Below are positions 24,156-32,724 of a DNA stretch of 64,000 nucleotides, one piece after another. The DNA is from Haloferax mucosum ATCC BAA-1512 (GTDB lineage Archaea > Halobacteriota > Halobacteria > Halobacteriales > Haloferacaceae), in NCBI RefSeq assembly GCF_000337815.1, contig NZ_AOLN01000001.1, forward strand, positions 300,211 to 364,210. Reading direction: 5' to 3'. Numbering within the stretch: the stretch's first letter is position 1; each line of letters begins with the position of its first letter. The notes under the pieces were generated by a model. The model saw only the letters and a program-made list of their open reading frames with translations, made no database searches and was not told the DNA's origin. The position numbers and the translations under genes are program-made.

Positions 24156-25001
24156 TTAGCCGTCCATCATCTCGCCCGTCGAGACGGTGAGCTTGATCAC
24201 CGAGGCGGTGTCGGGGTAGTCGAAGCCGTCGTCAACGTCGTCGATGCGGCGGACCACGCCGTCCTCGGCCGGTCCCGTGTCCGGGCCGGACTGGCGGGGT
24301 GCCTGATTCGCTCCGACGCCGGGTTCTTCGTTGACTTCGGTGCCGGCGTCCCACAGGATGAGACGGTCTGTCAGGTCGCCTTCGACGGGTTGGTCGCCGT
24401 CGAAAAGCGGGATACCACTCGTCTCGGGCGCGTAGAACAGGTCGTTCGACTGGACGAACATCGTCGCCAGCGAGAGTCGTTGGCCGGCGTGCGCCTCGAC
24501 GGAGAACGTGTAGGCTCCCCCCGGCGTAATCGGGCCGGGTTCGTCGCCGCCCTCCGGGACCGCCGCCGCGCCCGCCGACTCGACGCTCATCGACGCTTCT
24601 TCGACCAAGCCATCGGGACCGCCGTCTTCGGCGAGGGTCTCCAGACCGGGGCTTGCCGCCTCGCCTTCGGTAAACAGCGAGGCGTCTTCGCCGTGGACCG
24701 CGTAGGCGACCGGCGCGAGCACGCCGGGTTTCGACCCGTCGGAGGTCTGGAGCGTCTCGGCCGTCGAGACGTTTTCGACGCGGACGGTGAGCGTGGTTGC
24801 CATCGTGCCGTCCGAGTCGTCCATGGACTCGTTATCCATACTTCCGTCGTCCATCCCCGCCTCGGTTCCCTCGGTCATCTCCTCGTCCGTCGTGGGCTGA
24901 CTGCCGCCCGTGTTGCCGGCGTCGGTGCATCCTGCGAGTGCCGCCGTTCCGACCACACCAACGCCAACGAGGAACTGCCGTCGTGTCGCGTCTTGCTTCA
25001 T
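24156..25001 (-). CDS. Lipoprotein with spondin-type domain
   Basis: The 281-residue protein has a Tat signal and lipobox (TRRQFLVGVGVVGTAALAGC, lipid cysteine at 25) and an acidic Met/Asp-rich linker. A spondin_N-like domain follows from about residue 66 (ATTLTVRVENVSTAETLQTS, GVLAPVAYAVH, LSLATMFVQSNDLFYAP, ILWDAGTEVNEEPG). Bacterial and archaeal spondin-domain proteins of this kind are often encoded beside redox or membrane proteins and have no settled role. It is 35 bases upstream of the molybdopterin protein gene, so the two are probably one operon. Confidence 0.8.
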   Translation of the reverse strand: MKQDATRRQFLVGVGVVGTAALAGCTDAGNTGGSQPTTDEEMTEGTEAGMDDGSMDNESMDDSDGTMATTLTVRVENVSTAETLQTSDGSKPGVLAPVAYAVHGEDASLFTEGEAASPGLETLAEDGGPDGLVEEASMSVESAGAAAVPEGGDEPGPITPGGAYTFSVEAHAGQRLSLATMFVQSNDLFYAPETSGIPLFDGDQPVEGDLTDRLILWDAGTEVNEEPGVGANQAPRQSGPDTGPAEDGVVRRIDDVDDGFDYPDTASVIKLTVSTGEMMDG

Positions 25002-25197
25002 GACGAATAGACAAGGAACGGGGGTGGGATTATTGATTTTTCAAAGTCACATCAAGGTTAGTGTGAATTCAGACAAAACTTCGTCGCAACTCTTTCTCGA
25101 ATCGTTCTAGAATTCGTCTCAGCCGCTCGGCTCCGGATGCGGTCTCGTGTTTTCGTCTTCAAAAACGTCCGCGTCGGCGGTTCTCGCGCGCTGTCGG

Positions 25198-25509
25198 CTA
25201 CGTGTCGAGGTGTTCGATACCCTGTTTCGAGACGTTCGCGCGCGTGACTTCGTCGTCCATCCACTCGGGGGCGTCGTCGTCTTTATCTTCGACCCACGCC
25301 CAGCCTTCGTAGATGTGCACCTTATCGGTGCCTCGCTCCCGGAGTTTCAGTGTCGCCTTCCCGTCCACGTCGTCGAGGCTTGGCGCGGGATGGAGTCGCC
25401 GGGCGGCCTTCAACGCCGCCTGCCGAGGGTACTTGCCGCTGAATACGCTCGTCTCTTCGCCGTCGTCCTCCACGAGGACGAAGTTGCGTTTGCCATCTTC
25501 TCGAACCAT
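25198..25509 (-). CDS. MC1-family chromosomal protein
   Basis: The 103-residue protein begins MVREDGKRNFVLVEDDGEET and matches the archaeal MC1 DNA-bending protein: VFSGKYPRQAALKAARRL, LRERGTDKVHIYEGWAWVE, then an acidic tail with DEVTRANVSKQGIEHLDT. MC1 binds and bends DNA and can help organise the chromosome. The ATG at 25509 gives the family-typical N-terminus; two further in-frame upstream starts add residues not seen in the family. The acidic composition is usual for a halophile but notable for a DNA-binding protein. Confidence 0.88.
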   Translation of the reverse strand: MVREDGKRNFVLVEDDGEETSVFSGKYPRQAALKAARRLHPAPSLDDVDGKATLKLRERGTDKVHIYEGWAWVEDKDDDAPEWMDDEVTRANVSKQGIEHLDT

Positions 25510-25534
25510 GAACATCTGTAGCACGCACGTCGAA

Positions 25535-26518
25535 TTAGTAGTTCGTGTCAATTTGGGGGTTCGGCGGCGATTCGGACGGTGAATTCACGAGCGACGCGAG
25601 TCGCACGCGGTGGAATGCAACCGCCGCCGACCCGGTTCGTTCGGGATAGCCGGGACGGGTTACGTCGCCCGCCGAATCGACCGCCGACCGAACGACCGCG
25701 ACGACCCGGTAGATTCGTTCGACCGTCGGATACGGTCGGACGCCTTCGTAGCCCTCGCGGAACGCGCGCCGAAGCGCGGACCCGTCTGCAACGTACCAGT
25801 CGGCGACGAGGTGTTCGACCTTCGCAACGCCGAGTCCGGGGGTGGCCGCGAGCGGGTTCCCCCAGTCGAGGACGGCAGAGACGGCGTCGTCTGCGACCAG
25901 CGCGTTCCCGGGCCTGAGGTCCCACGGATACAGCACCGCCGGGGGAGACGCCGGGAGCGACGCGGTTTCGACGGCGTCGTACAACCTCTGCCGAAGTGAA
26001 TCGAACGTCGGCGGCAGTGCGTCGATGCCGTCGCGCGCGTACGTAGCAAACCACGAGCGCCAGTCGGTCGCGCCGTCGGCGTAAAACTCGGCTATCGAGT
26101 CGTCTCCGAACGTGTCGAGCGCGCCGTAGCCGTCGAACGAAAACGCGTCGTGGAGTTGGCCCAACCCGCGGCCGAACGTGCGTGCGACCTGCATCTGGGT
26201 CGCCGTATCGAGCGAGACGAACCGTTCGTGGAGTTCGTCGCCGACTGCGCGCTCGACGATGGCGTATCCGTGGCCCGCCACTGTTCCCGTCGCAAGGACG
26301 CGGGGAACCGGAAGCGACGTTCGCTTCCGAACCGCTCGCGCGAGACGGACTTCGAGGCGGAGCGACTCGGGGTCAGAGACGAGTTGCACGACGACCGTCT
26401 CGCCGTCTGCGAACGTCACGAGCGTTGTCCGCTTGTGGTTCCCGCTTCGCATCGGGGAGACCGCTCCGATGCGTTTCGTCGGAAACTCGCGTTCGACCGC
26501 GGCCGCGACGTAGTTCAT
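25535..26518 (-). CDS. Aminoglycoside phosphotransferase-fold protein
   Basis: The 327-residue protein has the APH kinase-like fold: a glycine-rich start, VVVQLVSDP as the lysine-strand equivalent, GHGYAIVERAVGDEL, LGQLHDAF, then LYPWDLRPGN and VLDWGNP. The catalytic aspartate (D200), metal asparagine (N205) and metal aspartate (D218) are present. The histidine that usually lies two residues before the catalytic aspartate is replaced by proline (P198), and the lysine strand has glutamine. Activity may differ from the norm. The substrate is unknown. It is followed by the MC1 gene 25 bases downstream. Confidence 0.75.
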   Translation of the reverse strand: MNYVAAAVEREFPTKRIGAVSPMRSGNHKRTTLVTFADGETVVVQLVSDPESLRLEVRLARAVRKRTSLPVPRVLATGTVAGHGYAIVERAVGDELHERFVSLDTATQMQVARTFGRGLGQLHDAFSFDGYGALDTFGDDSIAEFYADGATDWRSWFATYARDGIDALPPTFDSLRQRLYDAVETASLPASPPAVLYPWDLRPGNALVADDAVSAVLDWGNPLAATPGLGVAKVEHLVADWYVADGSALRRAFREGYEGVRPYPTVERIYRVVAVVRSAVDSAGDVTRPGYPERTGSAAVAFHRVRLASLVNSPSESPPNPQIDTNY

Positions 26519-26665
26519 GGAGGTATTGTAAGGATGACAACAACAAATATGCACCGGCTGGATTCGTGGGTCACGAGCGACACAAAATCACGTCGTCGAC
26601 GGTGTCAATCAGTAGTGGTGTCGGGTGGACGGGACCATCGGCTCGGTGGACAACCCTATCGACGG

Positions 26666-27358
26666 TTACGGCCGCGCGTCGAATATCTCGCCAAACTCGT
26701 GAAGCGACCGAAGGACGTACTCAGGCGTGTACGCGCCCGGGTCGAGGTCGTTTGCTTCCGTGTTATCCTCCGGACACCACGCGGCGTCGAGACCGGCGCG
26801 TTGTGCGCCGCCGACGTCGAACTCCAACGAGTTGCCGACGTACAGGCTCGAATCGGGGGCGACGCCGAGTGCGTCGAGCGCCCGGTCGAAGGGGTCCGGA
26901 TGCGGCTTTCGACGCGGCATGTCACCGGCGAAGACGACCACGTCGAACGCGCCGTCGAGACCGAGCGAATCGAGTTTGACCGACTGTCTGCGCTCCGGGC
27001 CGTTCGTGACGAGACCGATGTGAGAGCGGGTGCGGGCCGTCGACAGCGCCGCCTCCGCACCGGGGAGAAACGAGACGGCGGTGTGGTCAACCGTCTCGAT
27101 GAATCCACGGGCTAACGCCGTCGTATCGACCGAGTCGCGGCCGTACTTCGCGGCCACGCGTTCGAACCCCGACGCGAGGTGTCCTTCGGGGTCGTCGGGG
27201 TCCGGTGGGTCGTCGAGGGCGGCCCAGAGGTCGGTCGGCTCGCCGAATCGCTCGATACCGGCGGCGGCGAACGAGCCGTCGTATATCGTCTCGCCGCTCT
27301 GGTCGTTCGTACAGAGTGTCCCGTCGAGGTCGAAGAGTATCGCGTCGAAAGATGCCAC
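26666..27358 (-). CDS. HAD-superfamily hydrolase
   Basis: The 230-residue protein has the HAD motifs in order: FDLDGTL (nucleophile and acid aspartates, residues 8-14), LVTNGPERRQSVKLDSLGL (motif II threonine and motif III lysine region), VVFAGDMPRRKPHPDPF, and YVGNSLEFDVGGAQRAGL (motif IV). The cap is helical and inserted after motif I. It is probably a phosphatase for a small metabolite. The start is GTG at 27358 (VASFDAIL). Confidence 0.85.
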   Translation of the reverse strand: MASFDAILFDLDGTLCTNDQSGETIYDGSFAAAGIERFGEPTDLWAALDDPPDPDDPEGHLASGFERVAAKYGRDSVDTTALARGFIETVDHTAVSFLPGAEAALSTARTRSHIGLVTNGPERRQSVKLDSLGLDGAFDVVVFAGDMPRRKPHPDPFDRALDALGVAPDSSLYVGNSLEFDVGGAQRAGLDAAWCPEDNTEANDLDPGAYTPEYVLRSLHEFGEIFDARP

Positions 27359-27475
27359 CGTCGAGTTACGACGGCGAGGAATAAAACGCTCGTCCTCACA
27401 CGGGAGTCAATCGGCGTGGGCACTGCGGCTGTGGCTTCGGACCCCGAAGCGAAACGATTCGAACGATTCGGGTCG

Positions 27476-28630
27476 TCAGATGCCCTTGTCGAGCAGTTCG
27501 CGGGCGATGACGTTCTTTTGAATCTCCGAGGTCCCTTCGTATATCTGCGTAATTTTCGCGTCGCGGTAGAGGCGCTCTACGTCGTGGTCGTTGACGAAGC
27601 CGGCTCCGCCGTGAATCTGGACGGCCTCGTCTGTGACGTCGGTCGCAACGTCGGACGCGAACTCCTTTGCCATCGACGCCAACGCGGTCAACTGCCCCTC
27701 GTCGTTATCGACGCTCCACGCGGATTTGTACGTGAGTTGCCGGGCCGCTTCGGTCGCGGTGTGCATCTCGGCGAGTTTGTGCTGAATCGCTTGAAACTCG
27801 CCGATAGAGCGACCGAATTGCTCGCGTTCTTCGGCGTATTCGAGCGCCTGCTCGCAGGCACCTTTGGCGATGCCGACGGCTTGGGCGGCGACCGAGGTTC
27901 GCGTCTCGTCGAAAAACTGCATGAGTTGAAGGAACCCCATGCCGCGGGTGCCGACGAGGTTCGATTCGGGGACGCGTACGTCGTCGAAGATGAGTTCGGC
28001 GGTGTCGCTGGCGCGGATGCCCATCTTACCGGTGATTTTCTCGGCCGAGAAGCCGTCGCGGTCGGCCTCGACGATAATCTGCGAGAAGCCCGAGTAGCGG
28101 TCGTCCGCGTCGGGGTCGGTCTGGCACAGCACGACGAAGTAGTCGCCGACGCTTCCGTTCGTAATCCACATCTTGTTGCCGTTGATGACCCACTCGTCGC
28201 CGTCTTTCTCGGCGGACGTCCGGACCGACGTTACGTCCGACCCGGCCTGCGGTTCGCTGATTGCCGCACCCATGACCGACTCGCCGTCAACGATGGGCGG
28301 CAGAAAGCGCTCTTTTTGCTCGTCGGTCCCGAAGTTGATGATGGCCTCCGCGCCGAACCCGGCGCTCGTGATACAGAGCCCGATACCGGGGTCAACCGCG
28401 AACAACTCCTCTGTGACGAGCGCGTTTTCGAGCGACGTGTAGCCGACGCCGCCGTATTCGACGGGGAAGTGCGCCCCCGTCAGTCCCATCTCGGCCGCCT
28501 TCTGAACGATTTCGTAGGGGTACGTCTCGGACTCGTCGTACTCGCTTGCGACGGGCGCAATCTCGTTTTCGGCGAACCGCCGAACCTCGTCTCGGATGGC
28601 TCGCTGTTCGTCTGTGAGGTTGTATTCCAT
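27476..28630 (-). CDS. Acyl-CoA dehydrogenase
   Basis: The 384-residue flavoenzyme catalyses the first step of fatty-acid beta-oxidation. Conserved stretches include EFGGVG-like PVEYGGVGYTSLENALV, SEPQAGSDVTSVRT (FAD/substrate binding), GNKMWITNG, and the C-terminal QIHGGAGFVNDHDVERLYRDAKITQIYEGTSEIQ with the catalytic glutamate in YEGTSEI. The length is normal. Its promoter region carries three GTTTGT-type half-sites around the TATA box, suggesting control by a fatty-acid-responsive regulator. The ndh gene lies upstream in the same direction, 139 bases away. Confidence 0.92.
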   Translation of the reverse strand: MEYNLTDEQRAIRDEVRRFAENEIAPVASEYDESETYPYEIVQKAAEMGLTGAHFPVEYGGVGYTSLENALVTEELFAVDPGIGLCITSAGFGAEAIINFGTDEQKERFLPPIVDGESVMGAAISEPQAGSDVTSVRTSAEKDGDEWVINGNKMWITNGSVGDYFVVLCQTDPDADDRYSGFSQIIVEADRDGFSAEKITGKMGIRASDTAELIFDDVRVPESNLVGTRGMGFLQLMQFFDETRTSVAAQAVGIAKGACEQALEYAEEREQFGRSIGEFQAIQHKLAEMHTATEAARQLTYKSAWSVDNDEGQLTALASMAKEFASDVATDVTDEAVQIHGGAGFVNDHDVERLYRDAKITQIYEGTSEIQKNVIARELLDKGI

Positions 28631-28640
28631 GATTGTTAAT

Positions 28641-28677
28641 CACAAACCTATTCAATAATGTTTGTGACACTACAAAC
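28641..28677 (-). promoter_or_regulatory. Promoter with repeated operator half-sites for acyl-CoA dehydrogenase
   Basis: CACAAAC (28641-28647) and GTTTGTG (28660-28666) form an inverted repeat around a TATA-like CATTATTGAATAG centred 24 bases before the ATG at 28630. A third half-site ACAAAC (28672-28677) pairs with GTTTGT at 28660-28665. Placement over the core promoter fits a repressor site. Confidence 0.55.
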
Positions 28678-28769
28678 AACGAACTCTCCGTTTATACAAA
28701 ATGGCCGATACCGGGACGTTTGAAACCGCTCCCTCAGTTTTTGGGATTTTTTTTATCGCCCGCTTCGTT

Positions 28770-29903
28770 TCAGGTGTTCAACTCCTCTTCGACGAGGGAG
28801 ACCGCGTGCGAGACGGCCCCGACGGACGTGAGATGGCCCGCGCCGACCGTCGCTTTCATCGCCTTCGCGGCGCTCCCGCGGAAGATGCTCGGGCCGACCT
28901 GTGCGACCGCGCCGTCGCCGACAGAGACAATCCAGCCGGGGACTTCGAAGCGGTACGAATTGGGTCGCGGCGGGAAGTCGTTTTCGTCGCCGTACTCGTC
29001 GTGTTCGACCTGCGCGGCGATGCTCTTTGCGGCGGTCTTTGCCTCTCGGAGCGCCGCCGACGCGCTCGCGGGGACTGGTTCGCCGTCGGCGTCAACGACG
29101 CGGGCGGCATCACCGACGACGAAGGTTCGAGGGTCGATTCGGAGGTCGGCACGGACGGGCGGGCGCTCGCCGGCCATCGCGCCGTTGCCCGCGATGCCGC
29201 CGGTCCAGACGAGCATGTCGTAGTTGAACCGGCCGGTGTCGGTCTCGACGGTCGTCTCCGTGACCGACTGCACTGCCGTTTCGGTCCGGAGTTCGACACC
29301 TCGGTCGAGGAGTTCGTCGCGGACCGCTCGCTGGAAGTTTTCGGGGAACGACGGCGCGACCGTCTCCAACTGCTCGACGAGGACGATATCGGTGTTGGCG
29401 TCTTCTTCGTCGCGGAGCGCGGCGAGTTCGCCGGCGACTTGGACACCCGAGAGTCCGGCCCCGCCGACGACGATGGTGCCGCCTTCGTCGCAGTCGTCGA
29501 AAAAGCGGGCGCGGATGTCCGCGGCGTGGTCGAGGCGTTTGAGCGGCACCGAGTGCGCTTCGAGTCCGGGGATGTCGTAGTAGGCGGTCTCCGCGCCGAG
29601 ACAGACGGCGCAGTAGTCGTAGTCGAGCGCGTCGCCGTCGGCGAGGCTGACGGTGCGAGCGTCGCGGTCGATGTCTTCGACTCGTTCAACGACGACTTCG
29701 GCGCGCTGGAGGGCGTCGTCGAGCGGGACCTGAATCGCGTCGGCGACGGCGGGACGCCGAATCGCGCGGTGAACTTCGTGTTGGACGAGGTGGTGCGGAG
29801 CGTCGTTCACCACGGTCAAGTCGGCGTCGGCAGGAAGTCGGCGTTCGAGGTCGCGGGCGAGCGTGAGTCCCGCGTACCCGGCACCGAGAACCAAGACACG
29901 CAT
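28770..29903 (-). CDS. ndh: Type II NADH dehydrogenase-like FAD oxidoreductase
   Basis: The 377-residue flavoprotein has the FAD-binding MRVLVLGAGYAGLTLARDLE at its N-terminus, a second dinucleotide site (GGTIVVGGAGLSGVQVAGELA) and a third FAD region (VVGDAARVVDADGEPVPASA). This is the layout of NDH-2 and sulfide:quinone oxidoreductase relatives. No conserved SQR cysteine pair is seen, so NADH to quinone transfer in the membrane-associated respiratory chain is more likely. The C-terminus (DEYGDENDF to the end) probably contributes the membrane-binding helix. The next upstream gene is phosphomevalonate decarboxylase. Confidence 0.82.
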   Translation of the reverse strand: MRVLVLGAGYAGLTLARDLERRLPADADLTVVNDAPHHLVQHEVHRAIRRPAVADAIQVPLDDALQRAEVVVERVEDIDRDARTVSLADGDALDYDYCAVCLGAETAYYDIPGLEAHSVPLKRLDHAADIRARFFDDCDEGGTIVVGGAGLSGVQVAGELAALRDEEDANTDIVLVEQLETVAPSFPENFQRAVRDELLDRGVELRTETAVQSVTETTVETDTGRFNYDMLVWTGGIAGNGAMAGERPPVRADLRIDPRTFVVGDAARVVDADGEPVPASASAALREAKTAAKSIAAQVEHDEYGDENDFPPRPNSYRFEVPGWIVSVGDGAVAQVGPSIFRGSAAKAMKATVGAGHLTSVGAVSHAVSLVEEELNT

Positions 29904-29951
29904 GGCTGTACCTTGGACGCGACAGAAAAGAGCGTGACGGCGGTTGGTCCT

Positions 29952-30926
29952 TTAGAACAGGGCGTCCGATTCGTCGAGAATCTCGGCGGGACCGCCGACT
30001 TCCCACACGTCGGTTTCGACGTCGCAGTCGGCGACGACTTCCTCGACGCGTTCGACGTGTTCGGCGGTCGTGTTGACGTAGACGCTCGCGCCGGTGTCGG
30101 TCGAGAAGTACGCCGGAACGCCCGCTTCCGTGCGCAGTTTTCGAATCGCATTGAACACGGCGATGGTTCGCGGTTGCCAGTAGACCCAGCCGGCGGGACC
30201 GGTCATCGTCGTCGCCGCGAGCGACAGCGAGTCGTGTTCGGCGAGTTCGAAGGCGGCCTCGAAGTCGGCTTCGTAGAGCGCATCGCGCATGTCGTCGATT
30301 TGCTTGTGCATGTGCGCCATCCGAGCTTGGAACATATGGCTGTCTGCGGCCTCGGCGTGAGCCTGCTCGGTTTCCTTGTAGGCGGGCACGTGCGCGGCGA
30401 CGACCCGCAGGTCGTCTTCGAGGTCGGTCTCGATGCGCTCGGAGCGACAGTCGGTGTCGTTCATCCCCGAGTAGAGGTGCGAGAACGCGCCCGTGACGGC
30501 GCGCGCGGCCGACGAGGAGCCGCGACGGGCAATCGTCGAGATTTCGGGACGCGTCATGTCGAGACCGGCGGCCTCTGCGAGCGCCACCGCGGCGGCGGCG
30601 AAGCCCGACGAGGACGACCCGAAGCCGATGTTCGAGGGGAAGGAGTTCTCGCTTTCGAGGCGGACGCGGTGGTCGAAGTCGGCGAGGTCGCGGACGTGTT
30701 CGACCACGTCGCGGATGCGTTCTGCCCCGCGGCCATCGACTTCCTCACCGCCGATGACGTAGACGTCCTCGTCGGCGTCGGGGAGGAACTCGACGGTCGT
30801 CTTCGTGTGGCTCGGCGCCGTACAGACGCTGATGCTGTCGTGATACGGCAGTCGAATCTCAGGGTCTCGCATCCCGTGGTACTTCACGAGGCCCTGAATG
30901 GGGTGGGCCTTGGCGGTCGCCTTCAT
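29952..30926 (-). CDS. mvaD: Phosphomevalonate decarboxylase (mevalonate pathway)
   Basis: The 324-residue GHMP-family enzyme begins MKATAKAHPIQGLVKYHG. The ATP-binding loop is ENSFPSNIGFGSSSSGFAAA. Other landmarks are ARRGSSSAARAVTGAFSHLY and a C-terminal YFSTDTGASVYVNT. In Haloferax the homologous enzyme is known to act on phosphomevalonate, giving isopentenyl phosphate, so the haloarchaeal route bypasses diphosphomevalonate. It supplies isoprenoids for the ether lipids whose later enzymes (ubiA, geranylgeranyl reductase) are also in this window. Confidence 0.88.
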   Translation of the reverse strand: MKATAKAHPIQGLVKYHGMRDPEIRLPYHDSISVCTAPSHTKTTVEFLPDADEDVYVIGGEEVDGRGAERIRDVVEHVRDLADFDHRVRLESENSFPSNIGFGSSSSGFAAAAVALAEAAGLDMTRPEISTIARRGSSSAARAVTGAFSHLYSGMNDTDCRSERIETDLEDDLRVVAAHVPAYKETEQAHAEAADSHMFQARMAHMHKQIDDMRDALYEADFEAAFELAEHDSLSLAATTMTGPAGWVYWQPRTIAVFNAIRKLRTEAGVPAYFSTDTGASVYVNTTAEHVERVEEVVADCDVETDVWEVGGPAEILDESDALF

Positions 30927-31368
30927 GTACGAACGGCCGTCAGACTGGGGGTTAAACGTCCCGATAGGTGACGGCTCCGCCGACGCGACGGGGCGGGCGC
31001 GCCGCTCGGCGCGTCGTGGTAAGTGAACGCGCCAGCCGACAACCTGGCCGGCGCGGATGTACTATGGCAGGACGAGCACCGCCGTCTCGCCTCCGATGGG
31101 GATGAGATGGTGGTGTGGCTCGTACTCGATACCGCACGTTCGTCGTTCGTTACTCGCCGATTGTTAGGTCGTCGTGTTCGCTCGTGTCTTGTTATTCTAC
31201 TCGCCGCTTGCTTCGGATTCGTTGCCGCGCTCCCAGACGTTTGTGACGCTCTCTCCGGCCGGTGGGGTGTGGCTCACGTCTCGCATCGTCGGTTTCGCTC
31301 GGGTGTCTGTGTGTTTCATTGTCCTTGCTACCTCCTACCACGATTTGAACATAAGGCTTTCGGCGATG
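30927..31368. other. Intergenic stretch of about 440 bases, no gene recognised
   Basis: The first 40 bases carry the TATA-like GTTTAAC for the mevalonate gene on the minus strand. Bases 30990-31070 are very GC-rich with short inverted repeats such as GCGCGCCGCTCGGCGCG. The remainder is pyrimidine-rich on the plus strand and has no convincing frame. An open plus frame from 31023 lacks haloarchaeal amino acid bias (rich in C, L, R). Confidence 0.4.
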
Positions 31369-31376
31369 TTATATTA
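31369..31376 (+). promoter_or_regulatory. TATA box of the SRPBCC-like gene
   Basis: TTATATTA is centred 28 bases before the ATG at 31401, supporting that start and a leaderless mRNA. Confidence 0.6.
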
Positions 31377-31400
31377 CCACTTATTAGCATATTAGGGTGT

Positions 31401-31826
31401 ATGGTGGTGACTAACCGCGCATCCCGGACGCGTCTCGAACGAACGCCAGACGGACGGCGGCTCGTCGTCTCGCGGGACGTTTCAGCACCCGCCGAAGCGG
31501 TGTGGGATATTTTAATCTCGGTCGAACGGTGGCCCGACTGGGGACCGAGCGTCTCGGCCGTCCGCGGTATCGACGGCGTCATCGAGGCGGGAAGTCGCGG
31601 CGACGTTCGCGTCGGCGGCGTCTGGATTCCGTTCACTATCGACTCGTGTGCCGACCGGCGCTGGACGTGGCGAGTCGCCGGTATTCCGGCGACGGGACAC
31701 CGAGTCGAGACGGCCGGCGTGGGCCGGTCGGTCGTCGCGTTCGAGATTCCGCCTCTCGCCGGTCCCTACGTCGTGGTCTGTGCGGTCGCGCTCCGCCGGA
31801 TAGAGCGCCTTGCGACGACTGGATAG
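31401..31826 (+). CDS. SRPBCC (START-like) domain protein
   Basis: The 141-residue protein begins MVVTNRASRTRLERTPDGRR. It has the SRPBCC pattern: RRLVVSRDVSAPAEAVWDIL, SVERWPDWGPSVSAVRGID, a basic/polar core, RWTWRVAGIPATGHRVE, and a C-terminal helix (ALRRIERLATTG). These folds bind small hydrophobic ligands in a deep cavity. The ligand is unknown. The start is fixed by the TATA box. It converges with the next gene, 59 bases apart. Confidence 0.78.
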   Translation: MVVTNRASRTRLERTPDGRRLVVSRDVSAPAEAVWDILISVERWPDWGPSVSAVRGIDGVIEAGSRGDVRVGGVWIPFTIDSCADRRWTWRVAGIPATGHRVETAGVGRSVVAFEIPPLAGPYVVVCAVALRRIERLATTG

Positions 31827-31885
31827 CCTCCGTAAAACCGGTGCGTGAACGGGTCGAGTCCTAGATAGAATCGGTCGAAGCCCAG

Positions 31886-32533
31886 TTAAAACGGGCCGAA
31901 CAGGAACAACCCGACGGCGACGGCGAGAACGAACACGAGAAGTAAGACGAGCAGTCCCAACCCGGAACTTGACTCCTGTTCGTCGTCGACCTCCTGCATC
32001 GCTTCCTCCTCGTCGATTTCCCGCAGTACCTCTTCGAAATCGGGTTCGTGCGATTCGTAATGTTCGTCGATGACCTCGTCGTCGAGACCGGTCGCCAACA
32101 ATGCCGCTTCGAGGTCGTCCATCGTCTCCAACGAGAGCGGCACTTCAACTTCGCTGGGGTCTACGATGAGTTCGAGTTCTTCCCGTCCGTAGTCCTGTTC
32201 TTCGAGTTGTTCGTCGGTTGCGAACGCCAACGCGAGCGTCTCTCTGGCGCGCACTTCGTCGCCGGTGGTCAGTATCGTTCCGTCGAGACCGCGGTCCTCA
32301 CAGCGGTCCGCGAAGACCTCCACGGACTGCGGGTCGAAGTCGGCCGCGATATCGAGCCAGATGACTTCGGTCGGTTGTGGTTCGCCTTCCGGGGCCGCAA
32401 AGAGAAACATCTGGCCGTCGCGCTCGCTCCGCTTGGTCCGCGTCCCGCGCTCTGCCCGGACCTGTTCGACGACGCTCACTAAATCCTCGATATCGAGAAA
32501 CGAGAGTACGTTCGACAACGACGCGTCGCTCAT
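31886..32533 (-). CDS. Acidic protein with C-terminal membrane anchor
   Basis: The 215-residue protein begins MSDASLSNVLSFLDIEDLVS. Two alpha/beta-looking segments follow (QMFLFAAPEGEPQPTEVIWL, SVEVFADRCEDRGLDGTILTTGD), then an acidic region (EEVLREIDEEEAMQEVDDEQ) and a single C-terminal helix (GLLVLLLVFVLAVAVGLFLF), giving a tail-anchored topology. I do not recognise a characterised family. The ATG at 32533 is preferred over two nearby in-frame codons; the choice is not certain. Confidence 0.65.
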   Translation of the reverse strand: MSDASLSNVLSFLDIEDLVSVVEQVRAERGTRTKRSERDGQMFLFAAPEGEPQPTEVIWLDIAADFDPQSVEVFADRCEDRGLDGTILTTGDEVRARETLALAFATDEQLEEQDYGREELELIVDPSEVEVPLSLETMDDLEAALLATGLDDEVIDEHYESHEPDFEEVLREIDEEEAMQEVDDEQESSSGLGLLVLLLVFVLAVAVGLFLFGPF

Positions 32534-32724
32534 CATCCGGACAGACAAACGACCTCGGGATAAAGCTTCCCGCTATGCCCGGCAGATGAAGATAAGCGGG
32601 TTGACAGTGGCCGTACGGCCAGTCTTGATATGTCTGTCAGATACTAACAACTGAGTTGTAATTTATAATTCATACAATCTCCGCATTTTACTATAGGACG
32701 ACACGTCTAGCGGTACAGTATCAC

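Noticed and set aside
15157..27000. Search by eye for a CRISPR array, integrase gene or second copy of the tRNA-Arg 3' end
   Set aside because: No regularly spaced repeats, no recombinase motif and no clear repeat of the tRNA end were seen, so no attachment sites or mobile element were called.
28747..28754. A run of eight T residues considered as a terminator
   Set aside because: The T run is on the plus strand, but the flanking genes are transcribed from the minus strand, where it reads as A residues and would not end transcription.
31023..31400. Open plus-strand frame running into the SRPBCC-like gene
   Set aside because: The translation is rich in C, L and R and lacks acidic bias. A TATA box at 31369-31376 places transcription near 31401, so this stretch is upstream sequence, not protein.
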